This document shows, piece by piece, positions 1 through 7,779 of a stretch of DNA of 64,000 nt. Below the pieces are notes generated by a model that was given only the letters and a program-made list of their open reading frames with translations, had not been told where the DNA came from and ran no database searches. Both the position numbers and the translations under genes were made by a program. The stretch is from Caldovatus sediminis (GTDB lineage Bacteria > Pseudomonadota > Alphaproteobacteria > Acetobacterales > Acetobacteraceae), in contig NZ_BMKS01000002.1 in NCBI RefSeq assembly GCF_014644455.1, forward strand, positions 372,001 to 436,000, given 5' to 3'. Each line of letters opens with the position of its first letter. Position 1 is the stretch's first letter.

Positions 1-1803
1 GTGCTGGCCCGGTCGGATGCGCTGGTGCTGCGTGCCGGTCTCGATCGCTTCACGCTCTCCGCCGCCGGGGGCGCGGAACTGGTGCTCGGCGAAGCCTGGG
101 ATGCGCCTGCCGCGGCGGCGGAGGCGGCGACGATGGGCCGCGTGCTCGACCTGCCCGTGGCGCCGGCCGAGGCGCTGCTGGAACGCCTGCGCCACCTCCA
201 GGGCGCGATCGCGGCCGCGGCGCCCCTGGCGCGCGCGCCGCTCCGGCGGGAGGCGACGGAGGCACTGCTCGCCCTGGGACTGGCGCAGGAGGCGCAGGCG
301 ATGTCCGCCCTGGCCTTCCAGGAAGACCCGCGCGCCGTGGACGATCCGCGGCTGCTGCTGGCGCACGGCGCGGCGGCGCTGCTGGCGGGCCGGCCGGCCG
401 AAGCGGCAAGCGCGATCGAGGATCGCCGCCTGCCGGAGGTCGAGGAGACGGAGCTCTGGCGCGCCGTCCTGGCGGCGGCGCGCGGCGCGCCGGAGGCGGC
501 GGCGCCCGTGCTTGCCGGCACGGCGCCGCTGCTCCTCGTCTATCCGGGCGCGGTGCAGGCGCGGTTGCTGCCCTCCGCCGTCGAGGCGCTGATCGGGGCG
601 GCCGGCCAGCGGCCGACGCTGCTCGGCGCGGCGCGGCGGCTTCTCGAGGAGGCAGCGGTGGAGACGCCCCTGCTCGCCCTCGCGCAGGCGCGCCTGGCCG
701 AGGCGGAGGGCAGGACGGGCGAAGCGCTGGCCGCGTATGACGCGCTCGCGCGGGGCCGGGACCGGCTTGCCCGCGCCCGGGCGATCCATCGCGCCGTGGA
801 GCTCCGCTTGGCGACGGGGGCGCTCGATCCGCCCGGCGCGGCGGCGGCGCTGGAGGCGGCCCTGTTCGCCTGGCGCGGCGACGCCATCGAGGTCGGGGCG
901 CGGCTGCGCCTGGCAGCGCTGAAGCGCGAGATCGGCGATGCGGAAGGCGCCTTCGCCCTGTTGCGCGAGGCGGAAGCGCAGCACCCGGACCATGCCGGCA
1001 CCTTGCGTCCCCGGCTGCGCGAGGCGCTGCTTGCGGCGATGGCGCAGGCGCCGCCCCTGAGGGCGGTCGCGCTGGCGGATGCGAGTCAGGACCTGCTGCC
1101 GGAGGCAGGCGAGGCGGGCGTGGCGGCGCTGATGCTGCTGGCCGACCGGCTGATCGCGCTTGACCTGAGCGATCGGGCGGCGCGTCTGCTGGGCGTGACC
1201 GCCGTGCGGAGCCTGGAATCGCCGGCGCGAGCGGCGCTCGGCGCGCGGCTCGCGGCGCTGCGCCTGGACGAGGGCGATTTTGCGGGCGCGCTCCTGGCTC
1301 TTGGCGCGACGGCGGCGGTGGGTCTGCCGCAGTCCTTGACGGCCGAGCGCGAGGTACTGCGGGCGCGCGCCCTGGCCCGCGGGGGCGATCCGCAGGCAGC
1401 GGCGGCGGCCCTGCGCCGGCTCGGCGCCGCCGGCGCGGAGGCGCTCGCCGAGCTGCTCGCCGAGGCGCGGGACTGGCCGGGCGCGGCCGCGGCGCTGGCA
1501 GTTCACGTCGAGAACGCGCTGCCCGCGCCGCCGGCGCCCCTGAGCCCGGAGCACCGGCGCGCCCTGGCCCGGCTCGCGGCCTTCGCCGCGCTGGCCGGGG
1601 ACGAGGCGCGCCTCGCGGCGCTGCGCGCCGCGCACGGTCCGCGCATGCGCAACGGTCCGCTGGGCGAGGCCTTCGCGCTGCTGACGGCGGCCCCGGTGCG
1701 GGGCCTCGACGACCTGCCGCGCCTGCAGCGCGAGCTCGAGGCGATCCGCACGCTGACGTCACGGCTGGAGCCATTGCGGACAGGCGGCCCGGTCACACGA
1801 TGA
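1..1803 (+). CDS. Alanine-rich helical-repeat (TPR-like) protein, 3' part
   Basis: The frame is open from the window edge to a TGA at 1801-1803, giving 600 residues. The GTG at base 1 is probably not the true start, so the gene is treated as 5'-truncated. The product is almost all alpha-helical, with repeated A/L-rich helix pairs of about 30-35 residues, as in TPR solenoids. Such repeats usually serve as protein-binding scaffolds. No catalytic motif, signal peptide or membrane segment is visible in this part. It precedes speD by 155 bases on the same strand and has no obvious link to it. The repeat assignment rests on composition and periodicity only, and the function is not recognised. Confidence 0.6.
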   Translation: MLARSDALVLRAGLDRFTLSAAGGAELVLGEAWDAPAAAAEAATMGRVLDLPVAPAEALLERLRHLQGAIAAAAPLARAPLRREATEALLALGLAQEAQAMSALAFQEDPRAVDDPRLLLAHGAAALLAGRPAEAASAIEDRRLPEVEETELWRAVLAAARGAPEAAAPVLAGTAPLLLVYPGAVQARLLPSAVEALIGAAGQRPTLLGAARRLLEEAAVETPLLALAQARLAEAEGRTGEALAAYDALARGRDRLARARAIHRAVELRLATGALDPPGAAAALEAALFAWRGDAIEVGARLRLAALKREIGDAEGAFALLREAEAQHPDHAGTLRPRLREALLAAMAQAPPLRAVALADASQDLLPEAGEAGVAALMLLADRLIALDLSDRAARLLGVTAVRSLESPARAALGARLAALRLDEGDFAGALLALGATAAVGLPQSLTAEREVLRARALARGGDPQAAAAALRRLGAAGAEALAELLAEARDWPGAAAALAVHVENALPAPPAPLSPEHRRALARLAAFAALAGDEARLAALRAAHGPRMRNGPLGEAFALLTAAPVRGLDDLPRLQRELEAIRTLTSRLEPLRTGGPVTR

Positions 1804-1851
1804 GTCCCGCGTGCGATGCGGGGCGGTCCGGCGAAAATTCCGGCCCAGGGG

Positions 1852-1863
1852 GGGAAATTTCCC
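1852..1863. promoter_or_regulatory. 12-bp perfect palindrome upstream of speD
   Basis: GGGAAATTTCCC lies 95 bases before the speD start, in an A/T-containing patch that stands out in this GC-rich DNA. A TTGACC hexamer follows at 1902-1907 without a convincing -10 element. The palindrome could be an operator for speD-speE, but no regulator is identified. Confidence 0.3.
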
Positions 1864-1958
1864 TTGCGGCGGGGGGCCTCATGCCCCATATGCGCCCGCC
1901 GTTGACCTGATCGAATCCCGATCGCCCTGGTCATCTGCTGGCTGGAAGGAGCCCGACG

Positions 1959-2429
1959 ATGGAAGCTCTCGTCCAACCGGGGATGGTCTCGGAGTTCCCG
2001 AGCGACGCCCGGACTTACGACACTGAGACGCGCTCGGAGAGCGTGATCGAGGAGGCGAAGGACTACTTCGTCTGCCGCAACGGCGTCCGCTATGCCGGGA
2101 CGCACCTGATCGTGGACCTCTGGGGGGCGACCAACCTCGCCGACCCGGCGCACATCGATCGCGTGCTGCGCGAGGCGGCGGAGGTCAGCGGCGCCACGAT
2201 CCTGCACGGCCACTTCCATCACTTCTCGCCCAACGGCGGCGTGAGCGGGGTGCTGGTGCTGGCGGAGAGCCACCTCTCCATCCACACCTGGCCGGAGCGG
2301 GACTACGCCGCGCTCGACCTCTTCATGTGCGGCGAGTGCGATCCGTACAAGGCGATCCCCGTGCTGAAGAAGGGGTTCGCGCCGGAGCGCGTGCAGCTCG
2401 CCGAGCACAAGCGCGGCCTGGTCGGCTGA
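1959..2429 (+). CDS. speD: S-adenosylmethionine decarboxylase proenzyme
   Basis: Makes decarboxylated S-adenosylmethionine, the aminopropyl donor for spermidine synthesis, in the cytoplasm. The 156-residue product is a prokaryotic class 1 SpeD. The self-cleavage motif ESHLSIHTWPE is at 103-113. By family knowledge the chain is cut before Ser104, which becomes the pyruvoyl group. His109 and Cys124 match the conserved catalytic His and Cys. The N-terminal extension before the core is slightly longer than in the shortest family members. A strong GGAAGGAG ribosome-binding site precedes the ATG. speE follows 79 bases downstream and uses the product, so the two are probably co-transcribed. Confidence 0.95.
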   Translation: MEALVQPGMVSEFPSDARTYDTETRSESVIEEAKDYFVCRNGVRYAGTHLIVDLWGATNLADPAHIDRVLREAAEVSGATILHGHFHHFSPNGGVSGVLVLAESHLSIHTWPERDYAALDLFMCGECDPYKAIPVLKKGFAPERVQLAEHKRGLVG

Positions 2430-2508
2430 ACCCCGGCCCGCCGGAGCGATTCTGGGGCCGGGCCGGCTGGTCCGGCCCTTTCCCTGTCTGCCCGCCGAGG
2501 AGGGTCCG

Positions 2509-3378
2509 ATGGCGACCGAAGTCTGGGTGAACGAGGCGCTCTATTCCGGCTGGGGCCAGCGCTTCCGGATGAAGCGCGAGCTGGCGCGCGTGCGGTCGCC
2601 CTTCCAGGATATCCTGGTGTTCGAGAGCGAGAGCCACGGCCGCGTCATGCTGCTCGACGGCGTGGTCCAGATCACCGAGGCGGACGAGTTCGTCTACCAG
2701 GAGATGTTGACCCATGTGCCACTGCTCGCCCATGGCGAGGCGCGGCGCGTGCTGGTCATCGGCGCCGGCGACGGCGGCGTGCTGCGCCGCGTGCTGCAGC
2801 ACCGGGGGGTCGAGCGCGCGGTGATGGTCGAGATCGACGGCGAGGTGATCCGCCTGGCCAAGGAGCACCTGCCCGGCGTCGCCGGGGAGGCCTGGAACGA
2901 CCCGCGGGCGCAGGTGATCGTCGGCGACGGCATCGACTACGTCCGCCAGGCGCCGGCAGCGAGCTTCGACGTGGTGATCGTGGACAGCACCGACCCGATC
3001 GGCGTGGGCGAGGTCCTGTTCACCGAGGAGTTCTACGTCAACTGCGCGCGGCTGCTCACCGCGCGCGGGCTCATCGTGAACCAGTGCGGCGTGCCCTTCA
3101 TGCAGGGGGAGGAGCTGCGCGAGAGCTCGGCGCGGCGGGCGAAGGCCTTCCGCGACATCTGGGCCTATGTGGCGGCGGTGCCGACCTATGTCGGCGGCTT
3201 CATGACGCTGGGTTGGGCCGCGAAGGATCCGGCGATGCGCGGGACCCCGGTGGAGGAGATCCGGCGCCGGGCGGAAGTGGCCGGAATTCTCGGCACGACG
3301 CGCTACTGGACGCCCGAGGTCCAGGTCGCCTCGTTCCAGCTTCCGCCTTACATCGCCGAGCTCCTGCCGGCGCGCTGA
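2509..3378 (+). CDS. speE: Spermidine synthase (polyamine aminopropyltransferase)
   Basis: Transfers the aminopropyl group from decarboxylated SAM to putrescine. The 289-residue protein has the family layout: a small N-terminal beta domain, then a Rossmann methyltransferase-like fold. The nucleotide-binding loop GAGDGG is at 85-90. The acidic substrate loop DSTDP is at 159-163, and Tyr63 and His69 lie in the conserved YQEMLTH stretch. A GAGGAGG-type ribosome-binding site precedes the ATG. It sits directly after speD, completing the two-step branch of spermidine synthesis. It converges with the Nudix gene, with only 40 bases between the two stops. Confidence 0.95.
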   Translation: MATEVWVNEALYSGWGQRFRMKRELARVRSPFQDILVFESESHGRVMLLDGVVQITEADEFVYQEMLTHVPLLAHGEARRVLVIGAGDGGVLRRVLQHRGVERAVMVEIDGEVIRLAKEHLPGVAGEAWNDPRAQVIVGDGIDYVRQAPAASFDVVIVDSTDPIGVGEVLFTEEFYVNCARLLTARGLIVNQCGVPFMQGEELRESSARRAKAFRDIWAYVAAVPTYVGGFMTLGWAAKDPAMRGTPVEEIRRRAEVAGILGTTRYWTPEVQVASFQLPPYIAELLPAR

Positions 3379-3418
3379 CGCCGCCCCGCCGGCGCAGCAC
3401 GGCCGACGGACGCACTCC

Positions 3419-3889
3419 TCATCCCCTCGGGGCGAAGGGCCACTCCGGACCGTGCCGAACCTCCTCGAGCACGCGGGCGAGGTTGCGGCCCACGCGCGCC
3501 AGCGCCTCGTCCCAAGGCACCACCGCGAAGGTGGCGATCTCCGGGATGCGCCTGCCATCGGGGAGCGGGAGGAGCGACCGGCAGCGCAGCCGCGCCGGAT
3601 CCGGCATCACGACCGGGCGCCACAGAAAGAGGGCGAGATCCTTCCCCGGCATGTAGGGGTGGACCCCGAGCGGCATCAGCGCTGCGGGGTCGGCGCGAAG
3701 TCCCGTCTCCTCCTCGAGTTCGCGCAGGGCGGCCTCGGCGAAGGCTTCCCCCGGGGCCGCGACGCCCTTCGGGATGTCCCAGCGGCGCGACTGCGGCGGG
3801 CGGCCGAGCAGGAGCCGCGTGCCGTCATCGCTGACGATCACCCCGCAGCTCGTCCTCCGGGCGGCGCGCCGGCGCATGCCGGCCACCAT
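3419..3889 (-). CDS. Nudix hydrolase
   Basis: Nudix enzymes hydrolyse nucleoside diphosphates linked to another moiety. The 156-residue product carries an exact Nudix box, GX5EX7REXXEEXGL, at residues 42-64, with the metal-binding glutamates at 57, 60 and 61. The motif RWDIPKG just before the box resembles RppH/Ap4A-type enzymes, but the substrate cannot be read from sequence. The ATG at 3889 gives MVAGM; the second ATG four codons on (3877) is equally possible, and neither has a strong ribosome-binding site. It lies 41 bases downstream of fliP on the same strand, so it may be transcribed with the flagellar genes without sharing their function. Confidence 0.85.
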   Translation of the reverse strand: MVAGMRRRAARRTSCGVIVSDDGTRLLLGRPPQSRRWDIPKGVAAPGEAFAEAALRELEEETGLRADPAALMPLGVHPYMPGKDLALFLWRPVVMPDPARLRCRSLLPLPDGRRIPEIATFAVVPWDEALARVGRNLARVLEEVRHGPEWPFAPRG

Positions 3890-3930
3890 GCGCCGCCGCC
3901 GTCGGGCGGCCAAGGGGGGCGGGCGCGGGG

Positions 3931-4707
3931 TCAGATCTCGGCGAAGCCCTGCACGAGGCTTCCGGCCACCAGCCGCCAGCCGTCCACCAGCACGAAGAAG
4001 ATCAGCTTGAAGGGCAGCGACACCACGGAGGGCGGCAGCATCATCATGCCGAGCGACATGAGGATGCTCGCCACCACCATGTCGATGACGAGGAACGGCA
4101 GGAAGAGCAGGAAGCCGATCTCGAAGGCCCGCTTCAGCTCGCCGACGAGGAACGCCGGCACCAGGGCGCGCCACGGCGTCTGATCGGCCGCGGCCGGCGC
4201 CGGCAGGCCGGCGAGGTCGAGGAAGAGCGCGAGGTCCTGCTCGCGCGCCTGCGCGGCCATGAACCGGCGGAACGGCTCGGCCGCCGCCTCGAGCCCGGCG
4301 ATCTCGCCGACCTGCCCTGCGGCGAGGGGGGCGAGTCCCTCCGTCCAGCTCGCCTCCAGCACGGGCTGCATCACGAACAGCGTGAGGAACAGGGCGAGCC
4401 CGATCAGCACCGGGTTCGGCGGGACCCCCTGCGCGCCGATCGCGCTGCGCAGCAGCGACAGCACGATCACGATGCGCGCGAAGGCGGTCGCCATCACGAG
4501 CAGCGAGGGCGCGAGGGACAGCAGCCCGATCAGCGCGACGAGCTGCACCAGCCGCGCCGTCGCGCCGGGTTGGCCTGCCGCGCCGAGGTCGATGCTCACG
4601 CTCTGCGCCAGCGCCGCCGAGCCGGGCAGGAGCAGCGGGAGCGCGAGCGCGAGGCACGACGCGAGGCGGAGTGCGCGGGAGGTCCACGCGCGTCGGTGCG
4701 GCGTCAC
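3931..4707 (-). CDS. fliP: Flagellar type III export apparatus protein FliP
   Basis: Core membrane subunit of the flagellar export gate, which forms the FliPQR pore. The 258-residue product begins with a cleavable signal-like segment ending near ALAQ, as FliP proteins do. It then has typical family stretches around residues 58-110 (LIGLLSLAPSLLVMATAF) and near the C-terminus (FKLIFFVLVDGW). The start is a GTG overlapping the fliO stop as GTGA, which fits the frame and gives the usual family length. fliQ, fliR and flhB are encoded on the opposite strand about 3 kb away, so the export-gate genes are split between two divergent groups. Confidence 0.93.
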   Translation of the reverse strand: MTPHRRAWTSRALRLASCLALALPLLLPGSAALAQSVSIDLGAAGQPGATARLVQLVALIGLLSLAPSLLVMATAFARIVIVLSLLRSAIGAQGVPPNPVLIGLALFLTLFVMQPVLEASWTEGLAPLAAGQVGEIAGLEAAAEPFRRFMAAQAREQDLALFLDLAGLPAPAAADQTPWRALVPAFLVGELKRAFEIGFLLFLPFLVIDMVVASILMSLGMMMLPPSVVSLPFKLIFFVLVDGWRLVAGSLVQGFAEI

Positions 4708-4997
4708 GGCGCCGGCCTTTCCTCGCCGACCGGCAGCCAGCCGAGCAGCGCATCCTGGCCGCCACCGGTGAGCAGCAGCGCCTCCCGCCCGTCGCACCGC
4801 ACGAGGACCAGGCGGCGGCGCGGGTCGAGGGCCAGCACCTCGATCAGGGCCAGGCGGCGGCCGGGGCGCGGCCCGGCGGCGCCGAGGCCGAGCCGCCGCG
4901 CCGCCCAAGCGAGCAGCGCGATCAGCGCGAGCACGCCGACGAGCGCGGCGAGGGCGCCCGCGAGGCTGGCGAAATCGGCGATGGGCGCCGTGGGCAT
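4704..4997 (-). CDS. fliO: Flagellar biosynthesis protein FliO-like
   Basis: FliO is a small bitopic membrane protein that helps assemble the FliP ring. The 97-residue product has one hydrophobic segment at about 12-33, followed by a cytoplasmic domain with basic residues. The stretch RLALIEVLALDPRRRLVLVRCDG is typical of the FliO domain. Identity also rests on its place directly before fliP, which it overlaps by GTGA. Sequence conservation of FliO is low, so the name leans partly on context. Confidence 0.8.
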   Translation of the reverse strand: MPTAPIADFASLAGALAALVGVLALIALLAWAARRLGLGAAGPRPGRRLALIEVLALDPRRRLVLVRCDGREALLLTGGGQDALLGWLPVGEERPAP

Positions 4998-5017
4998 GAC
5001 TGGCGGCTCCGGCGCGG

Positions 5018-5314
5018 TCAGCCCGTGGCGGGCCGGGCGGCGGCCAGGCCGGCCCGCAGCCGGTCCACCTGGCCGACCAGGCGCTCCAGCGCCGGGCGCA
5101 GGCCGCGCGTTGCGGCGCAGGGCGGCGCGAGGGCGAGGAGCGCGGCGCAGATCGCCTCGACCTCCTCCTCGAGGCCGGTGAGATCGACGGCGCGGCCTGA
5201 CGCGACCAGCGCATCGGCCAGGGCGAGGGTGGCGGACAGCGATTCGATCGCCGTCGAGGTGGCGGCGAGAGGGCCGTCGGGCTCCGGCGGTGGCGTGGAG
5301 GTCGGCGCGGGCAT
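5018..5314 (-). CDS. Small helical protein of the fliO-fliP group
   Basis: Not recognised as a named family. The 98-residue product has a Pro/Thr-rich N-terminus followed by about 75 residues of predicted helix. It contains no membrane segment and no signal peptide. It ends 20 bases before fliO on the same strand, and its start faces flgB across a 98-base divergent region. Position and helical character would suit a small flagellar chaperone or regulator (FlgN- or FliT-like), but that is an inference from context only. The ATG at 5314 has no clear ribosome-binding site. Confidence 0.5.
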   Translation of the reverse strand: MPAPTSTPPPEPDGPLAATSTAIESLSATLALADALVASGRAVDLTGLEEEVEAICAALLALAPPCAATRGLRPALERLVGQVDRLRAGLAAARPATG

Positions 5315-5412
5315 GGCGGAAGGGATGCACGCGGTCGGTTACCGAAGTCCTGCATCTCTCGGGCCGCTGCTCGCTTAACCCCTTCTTCGTCCTCCCGTGC
5401 CAAGCTCGGCGC

Positions 5413-5823
5413 ATGGACCTGACGCAGAGCGGACCGCTCGCGCTGGCGGAGCACCGCCTGCGCTGGCTGGAGCAGCGCCAGAGAGTGCTGGCGCACAACA
5501 TCGCGAATGCCGACACGCCCGGCTACCGGCCGCGCGACCTGGCGCCGTTCGCCGAGCTTGTGGCGCGGCGCATGGCCGCCTCGGCGCCGGCGCTGGCAAC
5601 GACGGATCCGCGGCATCTGCGGCCCGGAAGTGGCGATGGCGTGGGCTCCTGGCGCGCGAAGGAGGATCGCCGCGCGGTGGAGCGCCTGCCGAACGGCAAT
5701 GCGGTGGCGCTGGACGAGCAGGCGCTCCGGGTGGCGGACACCGATGCGGCGCATGCGCTCGCGATGGGGCTGCACCGTCGCTACCTGGCCATGTTCCGCG
5801 CGGCGCTCGGGCGCCACGCCTAG
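5413..5823 (+). CDS. flgB: Flagellar basal-body rod protein FlgB
   Basis: Proximal rod subunit of the flagellar basal body, exported by the type III apparatus. The 136-residue product has the rod-protein signature LAHNIANADTPGYRPRD at about 28-44, and a C-terminal helix suited to coiled-coil packing in the rod. The ATG at 5413 matches the usual FlgB start (MDLTQSGPLALAEHRL). Longer upstream extensions of the frame run into non-conserved sequence. It is the first gene of flgB-flgC-fliE-fliQ-fliR-flhB. No sigma-54 or sigma-28 promoter consensus is evident in the 98 bases shared with the divergent fliO group. Confidence 0.93.
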   Translation: MDLTQSGPLALAEHRLRWLEQRQRVLAHNIANADTPGYRPRDLAPFAELVARRMAASAPALATTDPRHLRPGSGDGVGSWRAKEDRRAVERLPNGNAVALDEQALRVADTDAAHALAMGLHRRYLAMFRAALGRHA

Positions 5824-5856
5824 GCGCGGCGGGCCGGCCGAAGGGGGAGGGCGAGG

Positions 5857-6264
5857 ATGGAGCTGGATCGGGCGTTGCGGATCTCGGCGGCGGGCATGCA
5901 GGCGCAGTCCGTGCGATTGCGGGTGGTGGCGGAAAACCTCGCCAACCGGGACAGCACCGGGCAGGCGCCGGGCGCCGATCCCTACCGGCGCAAGACGGTG
6001 AGTTTCGCCAACCGGCTCGACCGCGCGCTGGGCGTGCAGATGGTGCGGGTGGCGCGCGTCGGCGTCCAGCCAGGCCCCTTCGCGGAGCGCTACGACCCGG
6101 CGCACCCGGCCGCCGACGCGCGCGGCTACGTCAAGCAGCCCAACGTGGACAGCCTGGTGGAGATGATGGACATGCGCGAGGCGCACCGCAGCTACATGGC
6201 GAACCTTGCCGTGCTGGAGACGACGCGCGGCATGCTCGTCCGCGCCATCGAGGCGCTGCGCTGA
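5857..6264 (+). CDS. flgC: Flagellar basal-body rod protein FlgC
   Basis: Second proximal rod protein. The 135-residue product has the N-terminal rod motif MELDRALRISAAGMQAQS followed by VVAENLANRDSTG. The C-terminal FlgC signature reads YVKQPNVDSLVEMMDMREAHRSY, in two parts of the last 50 residues. A GGGGGAGGGCGAGG stretch precedes the ATG. It lies 33 bases after flgB, and its stop overlaps the fliE start as TGATG. Length and motifs are normal for the family. Confidence 0.95.
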   Translation: MELDRALRISAAGMQAQSVRLRVVAENLANRDSTGQAPGADPYRRKTVSFANRLDRALGVQMVRVARVGVQPGPFAERYDPAHPAADARGYVKQPNVDSLVEMMDMREAHRSYMANLAVLETTRGMLVRAIEALR

Positions 6265-6623
6265 TGGCGGCGCCGCTCCTTGCCGCCGCGCCGCTGCTGG
6301 CCGGTGCGGCAGGCGCCGTGGCCGCGGCGGCGTATCGCGCGGTCGGAGGCACCGGCGGCCCGGCGCCGGTCGGGACAGCGTCCGGCGCGGCCGGCCCGGC
6401 GCAGGGCGACGGCTTCGGCGCCGCGTTGCGGCGCGCCGTGGAGGGGGCCGTGGAGCGCGGCCGATCCGCCGACGTCACGACCACGGCGGCGCTGCTCGGA
6501 CAGGGCAGCGTGACCGATGTGGTGCTGGCCGTTTCGGCCGCCGAGCTTGCCTTGCAGACCGCGGTGGCGGTGCGCGACCGCGTCGTCGCCGCCTATCAGG
6601 AAGTGATGCGCATGCCGATCTGA
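6264..6623 (+). CDS. fliE: Flagellar hook-basal body complex protein FliE
   Basis: Adaptor between the MS ring and the rod, exported early in assembly. The 119-residue product has an Ala/Gly-rich N-terminus and the conserved FliE C-terminal half, including DVVLAVSAAELALQTAVAVRD and the terminal AYQEVMRMPI, which is diagnostic for FliE. The ATG shares one base with the flgC stop, so translation is likely coupled. The N-terminal 55 residues are of low complexity and poorly conserved. Confidence 0.92.
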   Translation: MAAPLLAAAPLLAGAAGAVAAAAYRAVGGTGGPAPVGTASGAAGPAQGDGFGAALRRAVEGAVERGRSADVTTTAALLGQGSVTDVVLAVSAAELALQTAVAVRDRVVAAYQEVMRMPI

Positions 6624-6690
6624 CGGCACGGCTGGTCGGGCATGTGATCGCGCGGCGGGAGCGGGGCCGGATGGCAGCCGGCGTGGCGGG

Positions 6691-6960
6691 ATGAGCGATC
6701 CGATCGTGCTTGCCGCGCGCGACGCGTTGTGGATGGCGGTGCAGATCGGCGGTCCGCCGTTGCTGGCGATGCTCGCCGTCGGCCTCGGCGTGGCGCTGCT
6801 GCAGGCGCTGACGCAGATCAACGAGGCGACGCTCGCCTTCCTGCCGAAGCTGGCGGCGCTGGGAACCGCGCTGCTGCTGCTGGGGCCTGCCATGGCGGGC
6901 TCGCTACGGGGGTTCGCGGGGCGCCTGTTCGACGCGGTGATCGCCGCGGGGCTGCGCTGA
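6691..6960 (+). CDS. fliQ: Flagellar export apparatus protein FliQ
   Basis: Small export-gate subunit with two membrane segments. The 89-residue product matches the normal length. Two hydrophobic helices (about 17-38 and 50-70) flank the conserved QALTQINEATLAFLPKL loop. It is followed by fliR with a one-base TGATG overlap, the usual fliQ-fliR order. The 67 bases between fliE and fliQ contain no gene. Confidence 0.94.
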   Translation: MSDPIVLAARDALWMAVQIGGPPLLAMLAVGLGVALLQALTQINEATLAFLPKLAALGTALLLLGPAMAGSLRGFAGRLFDAVIAAGLR

Positions 6961-7754
6961 TGCCGTTCGGGGCGGACCCGGCGGCGGCGCTGCTCGGCGC
7001 GCCGCTCGCCGTGCTCGCGTTCCAGGCGGTGTTGGTCTTCGCGCGACTCGGCGCGGCGGCGCTGCTGCTGCCAGGGATCGGCGAGCAGGAGATCCCGGCG
7101 GCACCGCGCCTCGTGCTCGGCCTGGTCGTGACGGCGCTGCTGCTGCCCGGGATCGGGCCCGCGCTGCCCGATGCGCCGGAGGCGCCGCTGGAGGCGGCGC
7201 GGCTGCTGCTGCTCGAGGTGCTGGCCGGGCTGTTCCTCGGCGGGCTGGCGCGGCTGGTGGTCTTCGCGCTCGGCATCGCCGGGCAGGCGGTGGCGCTGCT
7301 GCTCGGGCTGGCGACGGTGCTGGTGCCGGAGGCGCAGTTCGGCGGGCAGGGCACGGCGCCGGCGCGGCTGCTCATGATGGGGGGGGTGGCGCTGGTGCTC
7401 GGGTCCGGGCTCTATGCCGTGCCGCTGCGCGCGCTGGCCGAGAGCTACACGGTGCTGCCGCCGGGCGCGTCCTGGCCGGCCGGCGAGGCGGCGGAGCTCT
7501 ACGCGCGGGCCGCGGGCGAGAGCGTCGCCCTGGCATTGCGGCTCGCCGCGCCCTTCGTGCTGGGGGCGGTGCTGTTCCACCTCGCGCTCGCGCTGCTCGC
7601 GCGGCTCGCGCCGCAGCTGCAGATCTTCTTCATCGCCATGCCGGGGCAGATCCTGCTCGGCCTGACGCTGTTCGCGCTGCTCCTGCCGGCGCTGATGGAG
7701 ACCTTCGGCGCCGCCGCGACCGAGGCCTTCGCGGCGCTGCCTGGGCTGCGGTGA
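6960..7754 (+). CDS. fliR: Flagellar export apparatus protein FliR
   Basis: Export-gate subunit that completes the FliP-FliQ-FliR pore. The 264-residue product is strongly hydrophobic, with about six membrane segments. It contains the FliR-type stretch GQAVALLLGLATVLVPE and the C-terminal IFFIAMPGQILLGLTL. The start ATG shares one base with the fliQ stop. flhB follows after 25 bases. Size and order are typical, and nothing suggests damage. Confidence 0.93.
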   Translation: MPFGADPAAALLGAPLAVLAFQAVLVFARLGAAALLLPGIGEQEIPAAPRLVLGLVVTALLLPGIGPALPDAPEAPLEAARLLLLEVLAGLFLGGLARLVVFALGIAGQAVALLLGLATVLVPEAQFGGQGTAPARLLMMGGVALVLGSGLYAVPLRALAESYTVLPPGASWPAGEAAELYARAAGESVALALRLAAPFVLGAVLFHLALALLARLAPQLQIFFIAMPGQILLGLTLFALLLPALMETFGAAATEAFAALPGLR

Positions 7755-7779
7755 GGGACGCGCGGGCGCGGCACAGGCC

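Noticed and set aside
50-1774. Long minus-strand frame across the helical-repeat gene
   Set aside because: Pro/Arg/Ala-rich shadow translation of the plus-strand gene, with no motif and no ribosome-binding site.
5315-5412. Sigma-54 or sigma-28 flagellar promoter between the fliO group and flgB
   Set aside because: No GG-N10-GC pair with the right flanks and no sigma-28-like hexamers were found in the 98 bases.
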